A stretch of DNA of 64,000 nucleotides from Bacteroides clarus YIT 12056 (GCF_900129655.1 NZ_FQWK01000001.1:186001-250000); one strand, 5' to 3'. Shown: positions 25,632 to 35,943, numbered from the stretch's first letter. Notes: generated by a model not told the origin, from the letters alone. A program made the numbers and translations.

Positions 25632-26456
25632 ATGGAAGTACAAGCCAATTACATCAGACGTATCGAGATACACGGATTGTGGCATCGATATAATATAGCT
25701 TGGGAGTTGCGTCCCGATGTCAACATACTTTCCGGTATTAACGGGGTAGGAAAGACTACGATTCTGAACCGTTCGGTGGGTTATCTGGAGCAAACCACCG
25801 GAGAAGTGAAGAGTGATGAGAAGAACGGAGTACACGTTTTTTTCGATAATCCGGAAGCGACTTTCATCCCTTATGATGTAATCCGCAGTTACGACCGTCC
25901 CCTTATCATGGGAGATTTCACCGCCCGCATGGCAGACCCGAACGTAAAGTCCGAACTGGACTGGCAGCTCTATCTGCTCCAACGCCGTTATCTTGATTAC
26001 CAAGTGAATATCGGTAACAAAATGATTGAATTGTTGAGCGGTGACGAGGAACAGCGGAGTATGGCTCCGGCTCTTTCCGTACCTAAACGGAAGTTCCAGG
26101 ATATGGTTGACGAACTGTTCAGTTATACCCGCAAGAAGATTGACCGCAAGAGCAATGATATCGTCTTTTTCCAGGATGGAGAACGGTTGCTTCCCTATAA
26201 ACTCTCATCCGGTGAGAAACAGATGCTGGTAATCCTGCTGACTGTCCTCGTGCGCGACGAAGACCATTGTGTACTCTTTATGGATGAGCCGGAAGCGTCA
26301 TTGCACATTGAATGGCAGCAAAAGCTTATCGGTATGATACGTGATTTAAATCCGAATGTACAGCTTATCCTCACTACCCATTCGCCTGCCGTTATCATGG
26401 AAGGATGGCTGGATGCAGTGACGGAAGTGGAAGATATTTCAACGATTATAAATTAA
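25632..26456 (+). CDS. Compact AAA/ABC-type ATPase paired with a DUF4435 protein
   Basis: A 274-aa soluble ATPase of the SMC/ABC-like AAA_21 type. It has Walker A SGINGVGKTT near residue 35, signature LSSGEKQ near 190, Walker B VLFMDEPEASLH near 213 and the switch His in TTHSPAVI near 250. Only a short helical insertion separates the two halves, so there is no long coiled coil. The following gene encodes a TOPRIM-like DUF4435 protein. The pairing matches the AriA/AriB logic of PARIS and, more loosely, OLD-type systems, in which the ATPase senses a phage protein and controls the TOPRIM effector. This copy is smaller than I expect for AriA. Core-genome or defensive role is open. Confidence 0.85.
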   Translation: MEVQANYIRRIEIHGLWHRYNIAWELRPDVNILSGINGVGKTTILNRSVGYLEQTTGEVKSDEKNGVHVFFDNPEATFIPYDVIRSYDRPLIMGDFTARMADPNVKSELDWQLYLLQRRYLDYQVNIGNKMIELLSGDEEQRSMAPALSVPKRKFQDMVDELFSYTRKKIDRKSNDIVFFQDGERLLPYKLSSGEKQMLVILLTVLVRDEDHCVLFMDEPEASLHIEWQQKLIGMIRDLNPNVQLILTTHSPAVIMEGWLDAVTEVEDISTIIN

Positions 26457-26488
26457 ATGATTCATTAAAATCATCATTCATCACTGTT

Positions 26489-27493
26489 TTGGCAACATCT
26501 TTACGACATAATCTGACTTCCGCTTATCTGGACGCCGCGCATAAATTCTCATCGAAGAGGGGGCGCAGACGCATTGTGGCGTATGTGGAAAGCTATGATG
26601 ATATAGCTTTTTGGCGTACTCTTTTGGCAGAGTTCGAGAACGAGGAACGCTATTTCCAAGTAATGCTTCCGTCCGCCACTTCATTGGCGAAGGGTAAGAA
26701 GATGGTGCTGATGAATACGCTCAATACAACGGAGTTGGGACGCAGCCTGATAGCTTGTGTGGACAGTGACTACGATTTCCTGCTGCAAGGGGCTACCAAT
26801 GTGTCGCGGAAGATAAACCGCAATCCTTATATCTTCCAGACTTACGGATATGCCATTGAGAACTTCCATTGTTTTGCCGAGAGCCTTCATGAAGTTTGTG
26901 TGCAGGCAACGTTGAACGACCGTCATATCCTCGATTTTCCCGCTTTCCTGAAACGCTATTCACAGATAGCCTATCCGTTGTTTCTGTGGAACGTATGGTT
27001 TTATCGCCAGCATGATACGCATACCTTCCCTATGTACGATTTTAATGCCTGTGTCCGTTTGCAGGAAATAAGCCTGCGGCATCCTTATAGCGCTTTGGAT
27101 GCTATGCAGCGTACGGTATCTGCCAAGTTGTCCGAAATGCAAGTCCGTTTTCCGCACTACATAGAGCACGTTGACAAGTTGGGAGAAGAACTGCGTAAAT
27201 TAGGATTAGTTCCCGACAATACCTATCTCTATATACAAGGACATCACATTATGGACTGTGTGGTGTTGAAGCTGCTGATACCCGTTTGTACCGTACTCCG
27301 TCGTGAGCGTGAACAGGAAATTAAACGTCTGGCGGAGCATAACGAACAGTTCCGCAATGAACTGACGGGCTATGAGAACAGCCAAGTCAATGTAGCTGTC
27401 ATGTTGAAGAAAAACAGCGGTTACAAGAACCTTTATCTCTATCAGTGGTTGAAAGAAGACATCCGGGAGTTCCTCGAACGGGAGAAGCTCTGA
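26489..27493 (+). CDS. DUF4435 (TOPRIM-like) protein
   Basis: A protein of about 334 aa. TOPRIM-type acidic residues are visible: RIVAYVESYDDIAFW (Glu34) and IACVDSDYDF (Asp92, Asp94, Asp96), as in DUF4435/AriB proteins. A later basic helical part contains VLRREREQEIKRLAEHN. The start is uncertain. An ATG at 26405 is in frame but would overlap the ATPase gene by 52 bases and encode a Gly/Ser-rich segment with no protein character. TTG at 26489 gives a start resembling the family (ATSLRHNLTSAYL) 32 bases after the ATPase stop. It might act as a nuclease or nucleic-acid-processing effector, by family only. MscS follows after 29 bases. Confidence 0.82.
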   Translation: MATSLRHNLTSAYLDAAHKFSSKRGRRRIVAYVESYDDIAFWRTLLAEFENEERYFQVMLPSATSLAKGKKMVLMNTLNTTELGRSLIACVDSDYDFLLQGATNVSRKINRNPYIFQTYGYAIENFHCFAESLHEVCVQATLNDRHILDFPAFLKRYSQIAYPLFLWNVWFYRQHDTHTFPMYDFNACVRLQEISLRHPYSALDAMQRTVSAKLSEMQVRFPHYIEHVDKLGEELRKLGLVPDNTYLYIQGHHIMDCVVLKLLIPVCTVLRREREQEIKRLAEHNEQFRNELTGYENSQVNVAVMLKKNSGYKNLYLYQWLKEDIREFLEREKL

Positions 27494-27522
27494 CCACCTA
27501 TTATACTTTATATTTAAACATC

Positions 27523-28776
27523 ATGGACATATTAAAGAATATCGACGAATTATTGATTTCCTGGGGAATAGCCCCTTCTCTGGCCGATATGCTCGATCAA
27601 TTTATAGCTTTTGCGCTTGTGCTTATAGTCGCTTTTCTGGCGGACGCTATTTGCCGGAATATCTTGTTAAAGGTGGTGGCGCATCTGATAAGGAAAACGA
27701 AAGCGACATGGGATGATATCGTTTTCGACCGTAAGGTGTTGATTCACCTTAGCCGGATGGTGGCTCCTGTCATCATCTATATCTTTATTCCGGTTGCTTT
27801 TGCCGAGACGAGTTCTTCCACTTTGGGATTCATCCAGCGTGTCTGCCTTATCTATATTCTTATCACGTTCCTAAGTTTTATCAATTCGTTCCTGAAAGCG
27901 GTTTATACTGTGTACAGCGAGAAAGAACAGCTTCGCGACCGCCCTTTGAAGGGAATGTTGCAGACGGTACAGGTGATTCTCTGGTTTGTGGGCGCTATCA
28001 TCGTGGTAAGTATTCTGATTGATAAGTCTCCGTTGTCGCTATTGGCAGGACTGGGCGCTTCTGCCGCTATCCTGATGCTGGTATTCAAAGATTCGATTAT
28101 GGGATTTGTTTCGGGGGTACAGCTATCCGCCAATGATATGCTGAAGGTGGGTGACTGGATTGCGATGCCCAAATACGGTGCCGACGGTACGGTGATAGAA
28201 GTCACGCTGAATACGGTAAAGGTGCGTAACTGGGATAATACCATTACTACGATTCCACCCTATCTGCTGGTCAGCGACTCGTTCCAGAACTGGCGCGGTA
28301 TGCGCGAGAGCGGCGGGCGGCGTGTCAAGCGTTCCATTAACATCGATATGAACAGCGTGAAGTTCTGTACTCCGGAGATGTTGGACAAGTATCGTAAAAT
28401 TCGTTTGCTGAAAGACTATGTGGAGCATACCGAAGCGGTGATAGAGGAGTACAATAAAGAACATCATATCGATAACTCCATTCTCGTCAACGGTCGTCGC
28501 CAAACCAATTTGGGTGTGTTCCGGGCTTATCTGACCGCTTACCTGAAAAGCCTTCCTGATGTAAATCAGGAACTTGTCTGTATGGTGCGCCAACTGCAAC
28601 CCACAGACCATGGTATTCCTATGGAGCTTTATTTCTTCTGTGCCATCAAGGATTGGATTCCTTATGAGGGGGTACAGGCCGATGTATTCGACCATGTTCT
28701 GGCTATCATTCCCGAATTCGATTTACAGGTATTTCAGTCGCCGTCGGGAAGGGACTTCCAACGGGTGCTTTCTTAG
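27523..28776 (+). CDS. MscS-family mechanosensitive ion channel
   Basis: A 417-aa inner-membrane channel. Hydrophobic helices occupy about residues 20-50, 75-95, 105-125, 150-175 and 180-200. The pore helix is LLAGLGASAAILMLVFKDSI, with the usual Gly/Ala pattern. The MscS beta domain follows (VGDWIAMPKYGADGTVIEVT, then VRNWDNTITTIPPYLLVSDSF). A C-terminal alpha/beta domain ends near residue 410. It resembles the YnaI/YbdG-like medium-size channels. The start was set at 27523; the longer frame would begin inside the DUF4435 gene. It is the third gene of a unit with the ATPase and DUF4435 protein, and ends before a bidirectional terminator. Confidence 0.93.
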   Translation: MDILKNIDELLISWGIAPSLADMLDQFIAFALVLIVAFLADAICRNILLKVVAHLIRKTKATWDDIVFDRKVLIHLSRMVAPVIIYIFIPVAFAETSSSTLGFIQRVCLIYILITFLSFINSFLKAVYTVYSEKEQLRDRPLKGMLQTVQVILWFVGAIIVVSILIDKSPLSLLAGLGASAAILMLVFKDSIMGFVSGVQLSANDMLKVGDWIAMPKYGADGTVIEVTLNTVKVRNWDNTITTIPPYLLVSDSFQNWRGMRESGGRRVKRSINIDMNSVKFCTPEMLDKYRKIRLLKDYVEHTEAVIEEYNKEHHIDNSILVNGRRQTNLGVFRAYLTAYLKSLPDVNQELVCMVRQLQPTDHGIPMELYFFCAIKDWIPYEGVQADVFDHVLAIIPEFDLQVFQSPSGRDFQRVLS

Positions 28777-28836
28777 CTGTCAATGATTGGTTGCCGGTAG
28801 ATTTATTCCTGCTGGTCTTGCTTTTGAAATAGAAGA

Positions 28837-28888
28837 AACAGCCTGTATCAGAATGAGCTATTATCTTATCCTGATACAGGCTGTTTTT
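28837..28888. terminator. Bidirectional terminator between mscS and the lipoprotein gene
   Basis: A perfect 15-bp stem, AACAGCCTGTATCAG (28837-28851) with CTGATACAGGCTGTT (28871-28885). It has a T run on the plus side, and AAGAA before the left arm provides a weaker T run on the minus side. Confidence 0.85.
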
Positions 28889-28921
28889 ATCTGAATATCC
28901 CCTAACCGGATTCCCGTTTAA

Positions 28922-30439
28922 CTAATATACGGTATTTTGCGGGTCAAAGTTGGTCCAACCTTTCATCCAGTCGTCGTTGGCATCTTTAAAAGCTCCGATA
29001 TAACCGTTATTACCATCGGAGAGGATTGAAGCCGGACAATATTTCTGGCCGGTATTCATCGGGTCGGTCAGGCCTAATTCGGATTCGCTCTTCACCGCAT
29101 TATTGATGGAATTGGCGTAAGTAGTGCCCAAAGAACCGTCGTTTACAAAGAACTCGTGAGAGAAAGATATACGGCTGCCGTCTGTTATATTTTTGCCGTC
29201 GGCGGATAAGTGGTCTTCATAAATTTTGTTACCGTCGGAGCCGATAATATCCATACCTGCGAAGATGATGTTCTTCAATGTGAAGCCGCCCTCTTTGGCA
29301 TACTTCGGTGTATTGCCTTTTTCGCCATCTATAATCAGGCCGATAGGATAACCTACTGCCAATGAGTTTTCACAATTCAACCTGCTGCTACGGCGGATTT
29401 GCATGGCAGATTGGAATTTACCGAGTTTAGAGCCGTTGTCCGGATATACGCTACCGCCGGTGATGTAGTCTGAAGTGTTGGCAAAGTCCGTATTCAAGGC
29501 GGTCTTGGGACCGATGAAAGTTATGTTCTTAAAAGTGGCGGTAGTAAATGGGGCCGTTTCCGTACCGCTTGCGTTGTTGTCGCTCTCAAAGCCGTTGGAC
29601 TGAGATGTATCGGCAATGCGCGGGTCACGGATTGAAAGACAGTATTGTACTGTTCCGTTGAAACCGTTGTCGGTATCGAACTCGTCATCCCAACCTTTGT
29701 AGGCCACCAGGTACCGGCAATTTACCGTACCGCCGAACCATTCGTAAGAATCATCGTTGGAATAAGATACTTGTAAGTGGTCGATGGTTGTACCGCTACC
29801 GACAGAACCAAAAGTGATTCCGTTGATTTCCTGGTCTGTTTTGAACGGATAACCGGCAAATTCCACGCGGATGTATTGATAGATACCGGAATTGTCACTG
29901 TCGTTATCACCACCGAAAGTTGTACGCGGACCACCTTCTATTTGTTTGGTTCCCTCATTGTTCTTGGCTTTACCGCAGATTATCAGGCCACCCCAGTCAC
30001 CGGGCTTGCGGTTACCCGGAGCCTCTTCGGAAGTCATTACGATAGGAGCTTCTTTGGTTCCTTTCATTTCTACGTAACCGCCGGGTTCCACTATAAGGGC
30101 GGCTTTGGTCTGCTTGTCGCCTTTAATGATTGTACCTGCGGGAATTCTCAGCTTGGCTCCGCTGGCAATGTATACCCAACCTTTCAAGAGGTAAGTTCCT
30201 TTTTCCAGTGTTACGTCACCGGTAAATACAAATTCTTGGTCGCCACTACCCAGTTCTGTACCTTTGTTGAATAGAATACCTTCGCTGACGGCTGTCGTTC
30301 CGTCGTAAATTACTTTCGGTTCTTCGGTATTGCCATTTCCGGTATTGTCATCATCAGAGCAGGATGTTAATCCGCTTCCCATTACAATGGCTGCGCATAT
30401 CATACTGACCCAGCCAAACTTTTTAATTTCCATTTTCAT
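28922..30439 (-). CDS. Outer-membrane-associated beta-helix lipoprotein
   Basis: A 505-aa lipoprotein. The lipobox is GLTSC with Cys27, followed by an Asp-rich SDDDNTGNGN stretch, which is compatible with surface export in Bacteroidetes. The rest is a right-handed beta-helix with short repeating turns: GWVYIASGAKLRIPAGTIIK, EPGGYVEMKGTKEAPIVMTS and FGSVGSGTTIDHLQVSYSN. No catalytic residues can be assigned. It begins 54 bases after the TonB-dependent receptor gene and is probably its partner, taking the place of a SusD protein. Ligand unknown. Confidence 0.8.
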   Translation of the reverse strand: MKMEIKKFGWVSMICAAIVMGSGLTSCSDDDNTGNGNTEEPKVIYDGTTAVSEGILFNKGTELGSGDQEFVFTGDVTLEKGTYLLKGWVYIASGAKLRIPAGTIIKGDKQTKAALIVEPGGYVEMKGTKEAPIVMTSEEAPGNRKPGDWGGLIICGKAKNNEGTKQIEGGPRTTFGGDNDSDNSGIYQYIRVEFAGYPFKTDQEINGITFGSVGSGTTIDHLQVSYSNDDSYEWFGGTVNCRYLVAYKGWDDEFDTDNGFNGTVQYCLSIRDPRIADTSQSNGFESDNNASGTETAPFTTATFKNITFIGPKTALNTDFANTSDYITGGSVYPDNGSKLGKFQSAMQIRRSSRLNCENSLAVGYPIGLIIDGEKGNTPKYAKEGGFTLKNIIFAGMDIIGSDGNKIYEDHLSADGKNITDGSRISFSHEFFVNDGSLGTTYANSINNAVKSESELGLTDPMNTGQKYCPASILSDGNNGYIGAFKDANDDWMKGWTNFDPQNTVY

Positions 30440-30493
30440 ACTTCTTTTTTGTTTTGGATTTCTGTTTCTAATCTGTTAGTCTCTCTTGTATAT

Positions 30494-33301
30494 TTAAAAA
30501 TTGTAACCGATTGTCAGGTTGTAACTCCGTCCGGGTTTATAACTGCGCGTTATTTCTTCAATGGTACGGGCTTGTCCGTTTACTACTACATCCTCAAACT
30601 GTTTGAAGTAATAGCGCTCTGCAAGAAGGTCGCGTATAGCGGCTTTTATTTCCAGATTGCCAAACTTTTTGCTGGCAGAGAGGTCAATGCTGTTACGAGG
30701 CATTTCATAGGAGTTGGGAATATTGCGTGCATCACCTTCGGAAGAACTGCCGTAGCGGTTGCCTACACCGATAATGCGTTTACCGATACGATTGTAGAGG
30801 ATGGCGGCATTCCAGCCTTTCTCCGTGTTGTTATAGAATAATCCTGTGTTGATGAGGTACGGTGATTGCCCTTGCATAGGCCGGTCGATATTGTTAGTTC
30901 CCGCCGCAAACTGAACTTTACTTTTGATGAGCGCCCCGTTGAATGAAAGGCTGAAGTTCTTCATACCGATAAAGTCGAGGTTTTTGCGGATATCCACTTC
31001 TATACCATAGTTGTCGGCTCCTTTGGCATTAATATAGGAATAAATCGGGTCGGTACCGCCGGACATGGTGTATGTCCATTCAATAGGGTTTTTGAAATGT
31101 TTGTAGAATAAGGCCACGGAGATTTGTTCGCCATTGTCGGGATACCATTCGTAACGCAGGTCTACATTTTGTATATAGGCTGCTTTCAAACCGGAGTTAC
31201 CCATCACGTCACTGCCGAGGTCGAAGTCGTAGTAAACGGAAGTGGAAAGTTCGCGAAATTCCGGACGATTCACGGATTTGCCGTAAGCCAGGCGGAGCTG
31301 GTGTTTCTCGTTCAGCTTGTATGTGGCATTCAAAGAGGGGAAGAGGTCGTTATAATCGTAGAAAGTACTGCGTTTGCTCTCCTCGTATTGCCGGGTGTTC
31401 ATGATGAGTTCCTGGCGGTTGTGCTCATAACGTACTCCGGCATATAAACTGAAAGCGCCTACGGGGATGTTGATTCCTGCATAACCGGAAATTTGAGTGT
31501 TCTTTCCTTCGTAGTTGTTCATGTAGTTCACTTCTTCCTGCATATAGAGTTTGTCGGTTCCGTAATTGGAGTCAATCAGTACGTTATTAACAACGTCAGT
31601 GTCGAACTCAAACCGATCCGGCAAAGCGTTATCAGGGTCCCAGCCGTATTGAAACTGGCGGGTATTATAGGTACGCGTGCGGTATTCGCCGTACAAACCG
31701 GTTTTCAAAGTCGGTTCAATGTTTCCGAACTGGAAATCATGACGGTAGTTTACATTAGCCGACGCGATATGCTCGTCCAGTTTGGTGAACTCACGGCTGA
31801 TACGATAGATACTCATGGTTTCGTCTGTACGGTCGGTACGCTCGATGAGGCGGCGGTCGGGCAGATTACGGTTGGCATACGCATAACCGATGCTCCAGTC
31901 GAGCTTATTGGCGTCAAACGTATGTTTGCCGGTAAATTGCGTGTTGTATGTAGTACGGCTGGAATAGTAGTATTCCATATTATTGATATTATCGGGCTGG
32001 GCGTTGAATCCGGTACGTTCCGAATAGCGGTCTTTGGCTATTTGATTGAAAATGTTCTTAAATTCATAACGGTGACGGCTGTCTCTCGGCTGAAAGGTGA
32101 GATTCAGCATAGCGCCCAGACGCACATCATTACTGTATTGGTTATCTGTTGCTTTACGTAGGAATACGGTTTTGTCATTGGATGTATCGTACGGACCGTA
32201 AAGGGAATTCTCCATATCCAGATACGTTTTATAAGTATTACTGTAATTTACGGCTGCCAGCATACCATAGGTACGTCCGCTCTCGGTTTCCCATTTATGG
32301 TTGTAAGACAGATTTACTTTAAGGTCTCCGACAGGCTTTATGGTCTTTAGTGTCCAGTCGTTGTTAAGGCCGTTGTTAAGGATGTCTATACGGGCGGTAT
32401 TGCCGTTGGCATAGTTCGGATATGTATTCAATGCTCCTTTCATACCGGCGTCAAGTGTGCGGAAACCGGTGCCGAATCCCAGCCAGTCCATGTTTCCCCC
32501 TTTGGCTTTTAGAAAATCTTTAAAATGGGTCCGGTCGTTGATTGCGCCTCCGATAGAAAGATTAAAGCCGTTTTCGCTTGGCATATCTTTAGTGTCGATA
32601 AGAATAAAACCACCGGTAAAGTCTGCGGGATATTCGGGGGCAGGGCTTTTTACAATAACCATGTTGTCCAGTTGGGAGCTGGGAATGATGTCGAAAGAGA
32701 AAGCGCGTGAGTCGGCTTCCGAACTGGGAACGGCGCTGCCGTTCATCCATACATTATTGTAACGTTGGGACAGTCCGCGCACCATGACAAACTTCTCGTC
32801 TATAATGGATACACCCGGTACACGCTTGATAACTTCGGAGGCATCTTTGTCCTGTGTTTTGGCAATCTGTTGGGCGGATACGCCGCTTTGTACCACTAAA
32901 CTGCGCTTCTGTTCCTGCATCAGGGACACTTCATTATTCTTTTTTGCTGCGGCTACTATGGATACCTCACTCAACGCCTGTGCGTCGCTTTCCAACTCGA
33001 AGTTCAGTACGACATCGGCATTGCCTGCTTTTACATTATTCAGTACGATATCTTTGTAACCCACATATTTAATGTACAATGTGTAAGTACCGTCTTTCAC
33101 ATCCAAGGAGTAGTTGCCGTCCATATCGGCGATGGCGCCTTGCGTGGTTCCTGCTATCTGTACGGTAGCTCCGGTCAGCGGTTCCCGGGTCTGCTTGTCG
33201 GTGATAGTACCTTTGATGGTGCCTGCCATGGCCGTCATGACAGAAAGTGTAAGGAATAAAATAAGGAAGAGAATCTTTCCTAAATCTACTTTCATACTCA
33301 T
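30494..33301 (-). CDS. TonB-dependent receptor with N-terminal carboxypeptidase-regulatory-like domain
   Basis: An outer-membrane transporter of about 935 aa. The signal peptide (MKVDLGKILFLILFLTLSVM..AMA) is followed by a CarboxypepD_reg-like domain (TIKGTITDKQTREPLTGATV). The plug domain contains VPGVSIIDEKFVMVRGLSQR and PAPEYPADFTGGFILIDTKD, and a long barrel ends in aromatic YNLTIGYNF. It is not a SusC: the long SusC-type plug opening is absent and no SusD follows. The start was set at ATG 33301 (MSMKVDL); the longer frame begins with TTG at 33331 and overlaps the likely -7 region. It is transcribed with the downstream beta-helix lipoprotein. Substrate unknown. Confidence 0.92.
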   Translation of the reverse strand: MSMKVDLGKILFLILFLTLSVMTAMAGTIKGTITDKQTREPLTGATVQIAGTTQGAIADMDGNYSLDVKDGTYTLYIKYVGYKDIVLNNVKAGNADVVLNFELESDAQALSEVSIVAAAKKNNEVSLMQEQKRSLVVQSGVSAQQIAKTQDKDASEVIKRVPGVSIIDEKFVMVRGLSQRYNNVWMNGSAVPSSEADSRAFSFDIIPSSQLDNMVIVKSPAPEYPADFTGGFILIDTKDMPSENGFNLSIGGAINDRTHFKDFLKAKGGNMDWLGFGTGFRTLDAGMKGALNTYPNYANGNTARIDILNNGLNNDWTLKTIKPVGDLKVNLSYNHKWETESGRTYGMLAAVNYSNTYKTYLDMENSLYGPYDTSNDKTVFLRKATDNQYSNDVRLGAMLNLTFQPRDSRHRYEFKNIFNQIAKDRYSERTGFNAQPDNINNMEYYYSSRTTYNTQFTGKHTFDANKLDWSIGYAYANRNLPDRRLIERTDRTDETMSIYRISREFTKLDEHIASANVNYRHDFQFGNIEPTLKTGLYGEYRTRTYNTRQFQYGWDPDNALPDRFEFDTDVVNNVLIDSNYGTDKLYMQEEVNYMNNYEGKNTQISGYAGINIPVGAFSLYAGVRYEHNRQELIMNTRQYEESKRSTFYDYNDLFPSLNATYKLNEKHQLRLAYGKSVNRPEFRELSTSVYYDFDLGSDVMGNSGLKAAYIQNVDLRYEWYPDNGEQISVALFYKHFKNPIEWTYTMSGGTDPIYSYINAKGADNYGIEVDIRKNLDFIGMKNFSLSFNGALIKSKVQFAAGTNNIDRPMQGQSPYLINTGLFYNNTEKGWNAAILYNRIGKRIIGVGNRYGSSSEGDARNIPNSYEMPRNSIDLSASKKFGNLEIKAAIRDLLAERYYFKQFEDVVVNGQARTIEEITRSYKPGRSYNLTIGYNF

Positions 33302-33459
33302 CTCTTTTATACGTTTCTTAGTTCGCTGCAAAGATGCGCCGGGCGTATTTCAAGAGTGGTACATACCTTATACAATACATTTTCGTTTTTATTAAGGCTC
33401 TGTTACACAATCTGTATGATTTTGTCATGCCGTGTAACTTAAAAAAGAATATAAGGTAC

Positions 33460-33489
33460 TTGGTTATTGAAGTTTTATCTCTACATTTG
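33460..33489 (+). promoter_or_regulatory. Promoter of the histidine kinase gene
   Basis: A -33 TTG at 33460-33462 and a -7 box TACATTTG at 33482-33489 with 19 bases between. The start codon is 27 bases downstream. Confidence 0.65.
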
Positions 33490-33516
33490 TATAATCATTA
33501 AAAAAATAGACACATT

Positions 33517-35943
33517 ATGGGCGTTCCCCTTCACAATGACACCGAACGTTTTCGCCGCCTATCCCTGCTTGGACGGATTGGTTGGTGGGAGGCCGACTTC
33601 TCCGCTAAGCAGTATCTTTGTTCCGAATATGTATGCGATTTGTTGGGAGTAAAAGGAGAGTCACTTTCTTTCATGGATTTCGGCCGGATGATTCGTGAAG
33701 ACTATCGGGGGCGCATTACCAGAGAGTTTCTCGCCATTACAGAAGTGGAAGTCTACGAACAGACCTTTCCTATTCATACTGCGGCAGGAGTGATTTGGGT
33801 ACATTCCCGTATGGGTTTTAAGGAGATTACGCCTGACGGACATTTAAAAGTCTTCGGAATTCTGCAACGCGTAACGGAACCCGTGAATAAAGAAGATAAG
33901 GACAGAATGTGCCATATCAATAATCTGTTGTACCGTCAGAATTCCATTTCCCATTCCTTGTCCCATTTTCTGAAAGATGAATCGGTGGCTTCCGGCATTT
34001 ACGAAATCCTGAAAGATATTCTGGATTTCTTCCGTGCGGGGCGCGCCTATATCTTTGAGTATAACGAGAATTATACTTCCCAGACTTGTACGTACGAGGT
34101 TGTAGCCGAAGGAGTAATGCCGGCCATAGAAACACTCCAGAATATTCCGGTGACTTCCATGTCATGGTGGGCTTCGCAGATTCTATCCGGGAAACCTATA
34201 TTGTTCGAGTCATTGTATAAGCTGCCCGAAATGGAAGAAAGCGAATTCCAATTATTGGACCGGCAGGGCATCAAGGCGCTGATGGTTGTTCCATTGGTGG
34301 CGGATGATACGGTGAAAGGATTTATGGGAGTGGATTTGGTAGACCGTACCATCTTGTGGAGTAATGAAGACTACCAGTGGTTGAGCTCGTTGGCGAATAT
34401 CATCAGTATTTGCGTCGAGTTGCGTAAAGCGAAAGATGAGGCTATACATGAGCGCCAGGCTTTAGACCGCAGTGAGAAACTGTTCAGGAATATCTTTACC
34501 AATATACCGGCCGGAGTGGAGATTTATGATACGAACGGTATTCTGGTAGATATTAACAATAAGAACATGGAGATATTCGGCATCCGCGACAAAGCCGATG
34601 TAATAGGTATCAACCTGTTTGAGAATCCGAATCTGTCCCCTCAACTGATAGAGCGGATACGCGAGCAGGATGTCGTGGATTTCCGTCTGGATTATGAATT
34701 CGGGAGTATAGAGGGGTATTATCCTTCCGACAGGCGTAATAAGATTAATCTGTACACCAAAGTAAGTAAGATATACGACAGTAAAGGATACTTTACCGGA
34801 TATGCTCTAATTAATATTGATAATACCGAGCGTATAGACGCTTTGAGCCGCATATGCGATTTTGAGAACTTCTTCCTGTTGATTTCCGATTATGCGAAAG
34901 TGGGTTATGCAAAGTTGAATCTGCTGGATAAGAAAGGTTATGCCATCAAGCAATGGTATAAGAATATGGGAGAAGATGAAAACGCTTCCTTGCCGGAAGT
35001 CGTAGGAGTATATGGCAAGATGCATCCGGAGGATAGAAAACAGATGCTGGACTTCTTCTATAAGGCTCGTCTCGGCAAAGTGAAAGACTTCAAGGGAGAG
35101 ATGCGTATCTTGCGTCCGGGAACAAAAGACCAATGGAACTGGATACGCACCAACGTGGTAGTCAACCAGTTTAAGCCGGAAAACGGAGTAATCGAGCTTA
35201 TCGGCATAAACTATGATATCACGGAGCTGAAAGAAACCGAATCCAAATTGATCGATGCCAAAGAGAAAGCCGAAACGGCCGACCGCCTGAAAAGCGCTTT
35301 CCTCGCCAATATGAGCCATGAGATACGTACTCCGTTGAATGCGATTGTCGGCTTCTCCAGTCTGCTGGTGCAGGAAGAGAATCCGGAAGAACGGGAGCAG
35401 TACATGGCAATCGTAGAAGAAAACAACGAACTGTTGCTGCAACTGATATCCGATATTCTGGACTTGTCTAAAATGGAAGCCGGAACCTTTGACTTCGTCG
35501 AACGGGAACTGGATGTGAACCTGCTATGTGAAGACATGGTGCGTGTGATGAAGCTAAAAGCCAAGCCGGGAGTAGAGGTTGTCTTCGACCGTCACCTGCC
35601 GGAGTGCGTCATAGCGAGCGACCGCAACCGCTTGAACCAGGTCATCGCCAACTTTATTAATAACGCGATAAAGTTTACTGCCATCGGTAGCATACGTTTG
35701 GGATATGACCGGATAGATGCCGGCCATTTACGCTTTTATGTCGCCGATACCGGCATCGGCATCATGCAGGAAAAGCAAGCCGAAATATTTGACCGTTTTG
35801 TCAAGCTGAACTCTTTTGTGCATGGAACCGGATTGGGTTTGTCCATCAGTAAGAGTATCGTTGAGCAACTGGGCGGAACCATCGGCGTAGAGAGTGAACC
35901 GGGCAAAGGGGCGTGCTTTTGGTTTACATTACCTATCGCTTGA
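33517..35943 (+). CDS. PAS/GAF sensor histidine kinase
   Basis: An 808-aa soluble kinase with no membrane segment. The order is a PAS-like domain (about 10-115), GAF (about 150-305; [20 protein letters not shown]), PAS (about 325-440; [20 protein letters not shown]), a PAS/PAC-like domain (about 455-570; [15 protein letters not shown]), and HisKA with phospho-acceptor His601 in [12 protein letters not shown]. HATPase_c follows with N box [16 protein letters not shown]1 box VADTGIGI and G2 box GTGLGLSIS. There is no receiver domain and no DNA-binding domain, so it is not a hybrid two-component regulator. The partner response regulator is not adjacent. Cytoplasmic ligands such as redox state are possible inputs (inference). 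Confidence 0.94.
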   Translation: MGVPLHNDTERFRRLSLLGRIGWWEADFSAKQYLCSEYVCDLLGVKGESLSFMDFGRMIREDYRGRITREFLAITEVEVYEQTFPIHTAAGVIWVHSRMGFKEITPDGHLKVFGILQRVTEPVNKEDKDRMCHINNLLYRQNSISHSLSHFLKDESVASGIYEILKDILDFFRAGRAYIFEYNENYTSQTCTYEVVAEGVMPAIETLQNIPVTSMSWWASQILSGKPILFESLYKLPEMEESEFQLLDRQGIKALMVVPLVADDTVKGFMGVDLVDRTILWSNEDYQWLSSLANIISICVELRKAKDEAIHERQALDRSEKLFRNIFTNIPAGVEIYDTNGILVDINNKNMEIFGIRDKADVIGINLFENPNLSPQLIERIREQDVVDFRLDYEFGSIEGYYPSDRRNKINLYTKVSKIYDSKGYFTGYALINIDNTERIDALSRICDFENFFLLISDYAKVGYAKLNLLDKKGYAIKQWYKNMGEDENASLPEVVGVYGKMHPEDRKQMLDFFYKARLGKVKDFKGEMRILRPGTKDQWNWIRTNVVVNQFKPENGVIELIGINYDITELKETESKLIDAKEKAETADRLKSAFLANMSHEIRTPLNAIVGFSSLLVQEENPEEREQYMAIVEENNELLLQLISDILDLSKMEAGTFDFVERELDVNLLCEDMVRVMKLKAKPGVEVVFDRHLPECVIASDRNRLNQVIANFINNAIKFTAIGSIRLGYDRIDAGHLRFYVADTGIGIMQEKQAEIFDRFVKLNSFVHGTGLGLSISKSIVEQLGGTIGVESEPGKGACFWFTLPIA

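Noticed and set aside
33302..33331. Longer TonB receptor from a TTG start
   Set aside because: It would start in the probable promoter region, and the ATG at 33301 leads into a good signal peptide.
33517..35943. Hybrid two-component regulator for the SusCD operon
   Set aside because: No receiver, no DNA-binding domain and no periplasmic sensor are present.
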